From Helicoverpa zea (Eukaryota; Arthropoda; Insecta; Lepidoptera; Noctuidae), in the NCBI RefSeq assembly GCF_022581195.2, contig NC_061482.1, positions 15,810,001-15,874,000 of the forward strand: a DNA stretch of 64,000 nt, read 5' to 3'. The position numbers were made by a program, and so were the translations under genes. The notes beneath the pieces were generated by a model. That model did no database searches. It saw only the letters and a program-made list of their open reading frames with translations, and was not told the origin of the DNA. Positions 56,925 to 64,000 of this stretch are shown in pieces; positions within the stretch are counted from its first letter, which is position 1; each line of letters opens with the position of its first letter.

Positions 56925-57887
56925 GGACCGATTCTCCTAAGTTAATAATGTTAAAATTGAATGGAAATTGAATCGCAAAAGCAGTTTTAACCACATCTTG
57001 CATTCTGCTACTAATAAAAGACCGATCGTATTCCAATGACATTCGAAAGGGTTTGCGATTGGTCTGCCATTTGGTCTATACGGTAGTTTGCTCTACAATC
57101 ATATTGCAATCGAAAATAATTTGCAGACAATAATGCTTCATTATTGTCTATGAGCTATCGACTATGAGCACCGTTGTAAGCGATACCACTTTTTACCACT
57201 TGAATTAAGGCGTAATATTAATGACATATGTTATTTAACAAATATCGCAAATGGCTCTGTTGACTGCCCCGAACTGCTGAGCAAAATATTTATTCGTACC
57301 AATCAAAACAAATTACGAAAACGGCCTCTACTACAGGCACCACACGCATCAACAAATTATAGGGGTAATGCCTTCTGCATACGCAGCGTTACAGCTTTTA
57401 ATAAATTGCCATCTCACCTGGATATTGATCTATTCTGCACTAGCGCACAAAAGATAAGAAAATTTTTGAATACGGACTATTTTGATGGGAGACGCATGTA
57501 GTTCATTTACCTGTTTCCTGCTAAAATGTTCCCATCCTCCTATTCCTACTTGAATTAAGTATAAAAGTGAAGCAAGTGAAACACGTTTGTTTGTTAAAAA
57601 TATGAACTTAATATAATTCTGTAAACATGTGGAAGCTTGTCATTAGCAATTATTTTATATACTTTGTTAAATAATTGGTGTAATTAGTCTGTAAGCTTTC
57701 TTTAAAACAAAATAAATAAATAAAATAAATAAATTATTGAAGCACAGAAAAGGATAAAAACGTTTATTTAAAAGAAAAAAATAGCGGACTGCCACGTATA
57801 CGCTTCAATCGTAATTGAGTCGTGATTGGATCTCAGACGAATGTGAATCGTATGTCGCTTGAGTAAAATTAGTAGAATCGCGCCCCT
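56925..57887. mobile_element. GGGGCCCGATTCTCC-type MITE, interrupted copy, in intron
   Basis: The left half (GATTCTCCTAAGTTAATAAT at 56,931) and right half (GTATGTCGCTTGAGTAAAAT to 57,887) match the two halves of 7,069-7,467. About 620 bp of other DNA (57,140-57,770), including a LINE protein end, separates them. Confidence 0.7.
57250..57501 (+). pseudogene. LINE reverse transcriptase C-terminal scrap inside MITE
   Basis: NKLPSHLDIDLFCTSAQKIR, KFLNTDYFDGRRM and stop, the usual C-terminal pattern of CR1/L2/jockey-like LINEs. The upstream frame is broken. Confidence 0.5.
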
Positions 57888-58286
57888 GTTTTGTTTCTAT
57901 GTCAGCGTTCAAGAGGTTCAAAATAGTTCCGCTAGATGGTACTTTATTAAATAACGCGTCTGTTGGTCGGTAAAACAGCACGTCAAGCGGCAGTAGTATT
58001 AAAAAAAATGTTTACAAACATTGTATTGTTTGAAATGTTTTTTTCAAGGGCTTTCAAGAAGTGTCCGGGGAAAACCCGGACACTATTCATGTAAGGAAGC
58101 ACCTCATTGAATTTAAGTATATTGTAAATGAATTAATAAAAATTAGGTCTTGTTTTGTTTTTATCGTTCATTTCGTCGTCGTCTGGGGAAAATATGCGAT
58201 TTACACCAAATGTCCACGTTTTTTTGAATGTTTGTTCGGGTTTGGCGGAGATGGCAGCCCTAGATAATAAACTGAAGGTCTCTCAC

Positions 58287-58429
58287 CATCCATAGTGACA
58301 TAGCAAGTGGAGATGCCCACGCGGCCGCCGCTGCTGGTTGCGACGCACTTCCACTCTCCCTCGTCAGGCCACTCGGCGCACGGCACCTCCAGCAAGTACC
58401 CACCGGCCCCGTCTTCTAGCACGTGGTAC
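58287..58429 (-). CDS. Titin-like muscle protein, exon E1 (first visible): second half of Ig
   Basis: Acceptor TATCTTCAG, donor GTGAGA. YHVLEDGAGGYLLEVPCAEW, PDEGEWKCVATSSGGRVGIS gives the E-F-G strands with DEGEWKC. It opens with the last base of a split codon, so at least one exon lies upstream; I do not find it between 58,430 and 64,000. Confidence 0.88.
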
Positions 58430-58514
58430 CTGAAGATAGGATCCAGAACTGTTAAGACTTTTCCAAATCAAAGACAATGTTTCTTATTTCAAATAGGCCT
58501 ATAGCAGCTCTTTA

Positions 58515-58680
58515 GGGTGCATCTACACGGTGCAAGTAGCTCGCGCTTGTAAAATATATTTCAAAAACGTGTGGGTCCAGTGACTCGCGCTTATACCAAA
58601 GGTCCCCCACCCGCGTCCTTTTGTCACTTGTCACTTGCGCATGTTCATTGTTCCAGCTACATGCACCGTGTAGACGTAAC
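58515..58680. mobile_element. 166-bp MITE with TTA duplication, copy 2, in intron
   Basis: GGGTGCATCTACACGGTGCA at the left, TGCACCGTGTAGACGTAAC at the right, TTA on both sides (58,512-58,514 and 58,681-58,683). Related copy at 15,551-15,700. Confidence 0.8.
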
Positions 58681-58683
58681 TTA

Positions 58684-59534
58684 GAAACGTCAAGTTGCAC
58701 GGTTCCAGAGAGTGGGGAGAAGAAAATGGTAAGTAACTCCATAGACACTCTTTTCACTTTTTGAAGATCGACTTGGCGTTTGGAATGTTTATCTTTACTA
58801 CATATGTAGGTACATATATCAGTATATTGTGGCGAAATCTCGCCATAATCATTATCAACAAGTTCATACAACCCAGTTCCATATTTACCACAAAACAAAC
58901 AACTAGAGTAAAGTTAATACGTAGTTAAAGTCAGTGTAAATATGACTAAAAATTCCATTTGAACATACACGAGTATGAAAGAAGATTTTAAAGCTCGAAA
59001 TAATTTTCTATTTTAAGAAAAACGAACTGGGTTGTTATATGCTTACTACTATTTTACTCCAAATACAGAAAGAAATAGGAAACTGAAAATACTTCTTCAA
59101 TGTTTGTTCAGCGAAATATAAAGTACATACCAAAGAGTACGAACACACTACAAACTTTTAGTTGGCCGACAGTTTGATCGAGCGATTTATAAGTATGGAT
59201 ATGAGTGATAGTACATACGTAACAACGATCAGGTTTTTGCCGGAATCAGACCGACTAAAATCGTTGATTGGAATCACGATATTCTTAAAAAAAAATTGGC
59301 CAACAGTCGGCCCACTTGTTTGTCAGCAGTTTGCCGGTGAATGCACTTTAGTAAATAATGTTTGCGAGAGAAGAAATGTATGTTTTTGCATTATTAGTGG
59401 TTTAAATCGTTTCCCGGTGTATAAAACATCAACATTTTCTATATTTTTAATTTCAAAAGTAGTTTTTCGTGGAATAGTAGCGTAGATATTTATCATAGCG
59501 GAATGTGTGCTTTCCGAAGCACGGAAAACTCGTA
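58684..59534. other. Intron sequence, nothing recognised
   Basis: No upstream muscle exon with acceptor, donor and Ig-like reading found on the minus strand. A loose inverted pair (GTTGGCCGACAGT near 59,161 and TTGGCCAACAGTCGGCC near 59,296) may be another small element. Confidence 0.35.
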
Positions 59535-59597
59535 ATGACAAGATGGTCACCCATCCACGAACCGACCGCGCCAAGCGTTGCTTAACTTTATGACCGA
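59535..59597 (-). repeat. 5S rRNA-derived SINE head fragment
   Basis: The minus strand reads AAGTTAAGCAACGC...GGTCGGTTCGTGGATGGGTG ACC, which follows the 3' half of animal 5S rRNA (AAGTTAAGCAACG, then GGATGGGTGACC). The rest of 5S is absent and the flank is unrelated, so this is a 5S-derived SINE head rather than a 5S gene. Confidence 0.65.
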
Positions 59598-60159
59598 CCG
59601 ATCGACTTTAACTTAGCCACATATTCCGTCAGTTGCACAAAGCTCTATTAAAGTTAATGCTTCTTTAAATCTATTTCCGACTCTGTAAAAATGAAAAAGG
59701 ATAATACGTGTTTATGTCAGATGTTTATAGTTCTGAATAATAATTTATATTGTATTTGCGGGACCTGGAAAATACCAAAAACCAACGAACGTTCCCATTT
59801 TATCCAGTGTTATTTATTTTGCAAACCGCAACAACCCATTTCTGCTCTAATCCCGCTAAAATATGTAAATAACGTTTCATACGAAAAACGTCAAAACATT
59901 GCTAGTACATACATTTAATGTACAGAACAAGATTGGAGTATTCAATAACTTAGTGGTACCATCATAGACTGGCCGGCTAGGCCTGCCCCGAAATGAAGCG
60001 GCGCGGCGGCGCGCGGCGCGGCGGCGCGGCCCCTGACAGCGCCACCGAGACGCCGCCCGTCACTGCCCGTCACTTTGACTTTTGATTTTGATTTTGTTTA
60101 CTTGTGTTTTTTATAATTATTTATTGTAGTGTTTAAGTGCAAATTAATAAAACTAACGG

Positions 60160-61396
60160 ATGCACGACGACAATGATGTGGTAGAAAGTGAAGGTCAATC
60201 TTCGGTATCACTGGATGCCGTGAAGAGATGCCCCCTGTGCCCCCAGGCACGCTTTTTTAAAGGTAAGCGGGGTTTGAGCGTACACATTGGGAAGGTCCAT
60301 AAATCCCAGTGCCCAGGGCCTACCAATGTGACCGCGCCAAACCCAACTCTTATCACAACTACACCAACTCTCGATCCTTTTTGGCAAAAACTATCGAAAT
60401 TCAAAAATTCTGTCCCAATATTAAAGCGGGTTCCCCGTGGAGCCAGGCCTCTGGTTGCTCAACACTTGGCAGGTTGTGTTCGCCTGGCCGCACGAGAGAA
60501 CTCGCAACGTGCTTGGGAGGAATTGCTCACCTTCCCCTATAGAATTCTGCATGTTCAGAAAAGTTTGGCAAACAAAAAGTCACTAACAAAACAAATTAAA
60601 GACAATTGTACAACTTTAGGCCATACAGATTTCGATACTAAATTACCGACTCAAAGATGCTCAAATATTTCACGCCTAGTGGAATCAAAGTTGAGTGAAG
60701 GTGACATTCGGGGGGCTGCTAGAATTCTCTTCAGCAGTGATGTGGTGGCGCCGTGTTCTCCAGAGACACTTTCCGCTCTGGAGAGTAAACACCCTGCCCC
60801 AGCCGATGACCTCTCTTTTCCCGAACCTCCTGATCCGGACACAGATATCCTCACAGTTACAGGTCGACACCTGGTTACAGCCATAGGCTCCTTCAGATGC
60901 GGCTCTGCAGGCGGCCTCGACGGCTTGAGTCCGCAACATTTAAAGGATCTCACCTGCCCAAGCGCCGGGGAAGCAGGTGAGTCGCTTTTGAAGGAGCTTA
61001 CGGCCCTGACCAACCTTATGCTCTCCGGCAAGGTGGACGAAACCGTCATCGACGTTTTGTACGGAGCCAATCTATGTGCTCTGCGCAAAAAGGATGGCGG
61101 TATTCGTCCAATTGCCGTGGGGACTACTTACCGTCGTATGGTAGCCAAAATCTGCTCTAAATTTTGTAGTGAGGAAGTTTCGGAAAAATTTCAGCCCCTG
61201 CAGCTAGGTTACGGCTCGAAAGGGGGCTGCGAGGCTGCCGTACACGCCCTGTCGACCTATTTAAATCATGGGAAAGGAGATGTCATCCTGAAGGTTGACA
61301 TCAAGAACGCCTTCAACTCGGTGAATAGGGACACCTTGCTGGCAGAAGTCAAAAAAGAAATACCCAAAATTTACAGTTTTCTTTGGCAATGTTATA
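60160..61396 (+). pseudogene. LINE ORF, 5' part: C2H2 zinc finger and RT fingers/palm
   Basis: ATG at 60,160. Residues ~24-48 form a C2H2 finger (CPLCPQARFFKGKRG...H, then four residues and H), a DNA-binding head seen in RLE-type LINEs. RT motifs follow: GSAGGLDGLSPQHLK, LRKKDGGIRPIAVGTTYRR and the catalytic motif A VDIKNAFNSVNRD. The frame is cut after WQCY by the inserted MITE, which adds a stop within a few codons. Confidence 0.88.
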
Positions 61397-61791
61397 CAAG
61401 CTGTTGATTTGCATCCGTGCCATATTCAAGGAGGTAATTATGCTAATGATTCTCGACCCAAATCAATAAAAAAAATGGTACGTAATTTTTTTTCTTTAAT
61501 TTTTTTTCCGAATTCCGTAAATGTCATCTAGCCCTTATTTAAACTTGGCGCGTATGTTACTGGCGTTAAAACCGTGCTGCTCCCTCACACAAACGCAAAC
61601 ACAAAGCATACGCAACGATCACTCATAAATTTCATTCATAAAATTGGATTACTTCGGAAATACCACGACATTACAATGACAAAAAAAGCAGTGCATATTA
61701 GTTATTTCCCATCTACTGTAATTCCAATTGATTATTTACGTATTGTATGTCCTCCTCCTGAACTATGGCACAAATGCAAATCAACACCTTG
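61397..61791. mobile_element. 395-bp TA-site MITE inside the LINE RT
   Basis: Left end CAAGCTGTTGATTTGCAT..GTGCCATA; right end is the matching inverted sequence with few mismatches (ATGCAAATCAAC at 61,774-61,785), about 35 bp in all. TA is present at 61,395-61,396 and 61,792-61,793. The LINE reading resumes in frame immediately after the second TA. No transposase; probably Tc1/mariner-related by target choice. Confidence 0.85.
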
Positions 61792-61793
61792 TA

Positions 61794-63445
61794 GATACCC
61801 AACAAAATTATTATATCGGAACAACCTGTTAGAATCCGCTGTTGGCTGTCAACAAGGTGATCCACTCGGGCCTGTGATTTTTAGTTTGGCGATTAACCCA
61901 ATTATTCGGCAGCTAAATTCTGAATTTAACGTGTGGTATCTCGACGACGGGACCCTGGGAGGCAACAGAGATACTGTTCTTAATGATTTAATTTTCCTAA
62001 AAGATAAATTCCACGACATTGGCCTCGACCTCAACCTATCTAAATGTGAACTTTTTATACCCGACTCGACTGACAGACAGACTATTCTTCAAAATTTCCT
62101 CGCAATAGCTCCTGAAATTAAACCGATAGACCAAAGTTCTCTTTGCCTCCTTGGATCGCCTATACTGGAAGATTCATTTTCGGATTTTATTGAGAAGAAA
62201 ATTCAAAATTTTAATGATGTTTCGGAAAGGCTACTCAAAATTAATATGCATGCAGCCATCACCATCATACGGTACTGCTGTTTTGGACCAAAACTTACAT
62301 ATAACTTGCGTGCTTCCCATTTATGGAAGCACACCAACCTTTTGGACAAAATCGACGAAATTATAAGACATACACTATCATCCATTTTAAATGTGGCCTT
62401 GGACGACAGAGCTTGGTCTCAAGCGACTCTTCCCATCCGTATGGGAGGACTTGGTGTCCGTAAAATTTCCAGTGTAAGTTTACCAGCCTTTATTTCCTCG
62501 GTCCATGGCACTGAGAAATTGATCAGGAAAATATTACCCACCACACTGGTCAATTTTGAGGTGCCAAGCCTGACTGAGGCTTTAAACGCTTGGAAAGTCG
62601 CATGCCCCAACACCGACTTACCCGCCAACCTGTCCTCTCAGAGACAGTGGGATGAGCCGCTCTGCAGAGTAATACGGAAAAGTTTAATCGATACGTCAAT
62701 GACTTCTGCAGAGCGAGCGCGCCTACTGGCTGTGGGTGAATGGGAGTCGGGTCTATGGCTTCTTGCACTTCCGTCCTCAAACACAGGCACCATGTTTGAT
62801 GACACCACCTTCAGACTCGCCGTTTGCCTCCGACTAGGTGCTCCATGCTGCTCTCCTCATCGCTGCCACTGCGGGGAAGCTGTCAACAGCCTCGGTCACC
62901 ACGGCCTGTCGTGCAGCCGGAGTGCCGGCCGCATACCACGACATGCCAACATAAACGACGTGATCCGTCGCGCTCTTGTTGCCGTCGGCGTGCCAGCCGT
63001 ACTCGAACCAAATGGCTTGGCACGCGACGATGGCAAGAGACCAGACGGCATGTCGCTATTTCCGTGGAAGGTGGGTAGGACTTTAGTGTGGGACGCGACA
63101 TGCGTCGACACTCTTGCGCCATCTCACCTTCCCGGAACTGCATGTCGTGCTGGCTCCGCCGCTGCACAAGCAGAGAACCTCAAGCGGCGCAAATATAGTA
63201 ACCTTATAGGCAATTACATGTTTGAGCCGTTTGGGGTTGAAACTCTAGGGCCGTGGGGTCCGAGCGCCCACCTTCTTGCCAGGGATATTTCCCAGCGCCT
63301 GGTTGACACTTCCCGGGACCCAAAGGCTGGCTTTTATTTCGCACAGAGGTTGAGCATTGCCATCCAACGTGGCAATGCTGCCAGTCTTTTGGGTACATTA
63401 CCCGGTGACAGCGATGAGGAGCAATTTTTTGATGCCCTATATTAG
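61794..63445 (+). pseudogene. LINE ORF, 3' part: RT motifs B-C, zinc knuckle, RLE endonuclease
   Basis: Continues the interrupted protein with PTKLLYRNN, motif B VGCQQGDPLGPVIFSLAI, and motif C VWYLDDGTLGG (YLDD rather than YADD). The thumb follows (LWKHTNLLDKIDEIIRHTL, LPIRMGGLGVRKIS). A CxCx9Hx4C zinc knuckle (HRCHCGEAV...LGHHGLSC) comes next. A PD-(D/E)xK-type endonuclease core follows (KRPDGMSLFPW, then LVWDATCVDTL). It ends GNAASLLGTLPGDSDEEQFF, stop at 63,445. All key motifs are present. Confidence 0.9.
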
Positions 63446-63632
63446 TTTTAAGTTGTATATATATATAAGTTTATTTTATTTTCAATTATTTTCAATTAAT
63501 GTAAATATTTTGTGAATAGATAAATAAAGATGAATATTTTTTTTCCGACTCTTTCTTTGTCAACCAGATAAAAAGTGTTAGCAATAGATTTAATGAAGCT
63601 TTAATATTAATGGAGCTTTGTGCAACTGACGG

Positions 63633-64000
63633 TACGTAAAATAGATAATTATCCAATTTTGTTATTCTTGAAAATTGTCTTAAACATGTCTTTTTAACTA
63701 ATTAATGCACCTACCATGCTATCTCTGCATCACTCTAAGGTTGACTGGAGAGAATTAGTGGTGTTCAAAGTTGCTATGTGGCAATAACTTGCTATATGCG
63801 AAATGCTATAAATTTTTATCATGCTATTTTACTTGCTATATTTATAGCATGCTATTTTATGCGTAGGTTCACTAAGTAGGTGCGAATAAAGCAAGCGCAG
63901 TGACTGTTTGCTGTAGTTGCTTGCTAAGTTGCTATACAAGAAATTAAGAATATTACATCGCGTTTATGAATTCTTACGATAAAATGGAACAGTAAAAAAC
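63633..64000. other. AT-rich flank with TTGCTAT-type short repeats
   Basis: Variants of TTGCTATAT/ATGCTATTTTA recur between about 63,770 and 63,935. No exon of the muscle gene seen. Confidence 0.35.

Larger units (their letters stand above)
59685..63541 (+). mobile_element. Nearly complete R2-group non-LTR retrotransposon with RLE endonuclease
   Basis: Flanked by an 11-bp direct repeat TTTCCGACTCT (59,674-59,684 and 63,542-63,552), a likely target duplication. A GC-rich 5' leader (59,990-60,060) precedes the frame. After the stop comes a short 3' region with AATAAAG and a T-rich end. The frame is open throughout except for a 395-bp insertion, so the element was intact when that arrived. Exact clade within the R2/R4/NeSL/Utopia-type RLE group not settled. 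Confidence 0.85.
59626..63632. mobile_element. Small MITE split by a LINE insertion
   Basis: CCGTCAGTTGCACAAAGCTC at 59,626 and its reverse complement ending at 63,632 continue as an imperfect inverted pair of about 48 bp, broken off at 59,676 and 63,583. Without the LINE between the TTTCCGACTCT duplicates this is a compact element of about 140 bp. Confidence 0.7.

Noticed and set aside
58512..58898. Open frame of 128 codons as an upstream muscle exon
   Set aside because: It overlaps the TTA-site MITE, has no Ig-like motifs, and no acceptor or donor in the phase needed by E1.
59535..59597. Functional 5S rRNA gene
   Set aside because: Only the 3' half is recognisable, with changes in it and no terminator T-run in the right place.

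Overview
The window looks like nuclear DNA of a moth or butterfly. The evidence is AT-rich intergenic sequence, phase-conserved GT-AG introns, a giant striated-muscle protein gene, and a dense set of repeats of types I associate with Lepidoptera (tRNA- and 5S-derived SINEs, the repeat ending in CGAGTCCGACTCGCACTTGG, short TA/TAA/TTA-site MITEs, R2-group LINEs). I cannot name the species.

Layout. Positions 1-10,300 are a repeat-rich intergenic zone: a decayed minus-strand LINE, two copies of a 231-bp foldback MITE, a 2.7-kb terminal-inverted-repeat element with long arms and a core of six ~150-bp tandem repeats, SINE bodies and several MITEs. Positions 10,384-11,873 hold broken pieces of a PIWI-clade Argonaute gene (closest to silkworm Siwi, from memory of that protein) arranged as an inverted repeat with a SINE in the spacer. 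Positions 11,900-16,165 are repeats, hairpins and unassigned sequence.

Positions 17,278-58,429 are one minus-strand gene, of which I resolve 27 exons (about 27.4 kb of coding sequence, about 9,100 residues). It encodes a giant titin-like muscle protein. In protein order the visible part has: Ig domains; a 5.6-kb exon with two Ig regions, a Ser/Arg/Lys-rich segment and a long helical region; a run of exons that reuse one helical module followed by acidic tails; an 8.3-kb exon with about 85 copies of a 10-residue charged repeat; and a C-terminal series of Ig domains with one FN3 domain. No kinase domain is present. The 5' end of the gene lies beyond the right edge or is lost in the intron that starts at 58,430. 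Exons E2-E14 are all multiples of three in length with phase-1 introns on both sides, so each can be skipped without a frameshift.

Positions 59,626-63,632 are a three-level nest of mobile DNA: a small MITE split by a 3.9-kb LINE with a zinc finger, reverse transcriptase and restriction-like endonuclease, itself split in the reverse transcriptase by a 395-bp TA-site MITE. Fragments of the same LINE family lie at 1-905 (minus) and in a muscle-gene intron at 42,910-43,038.
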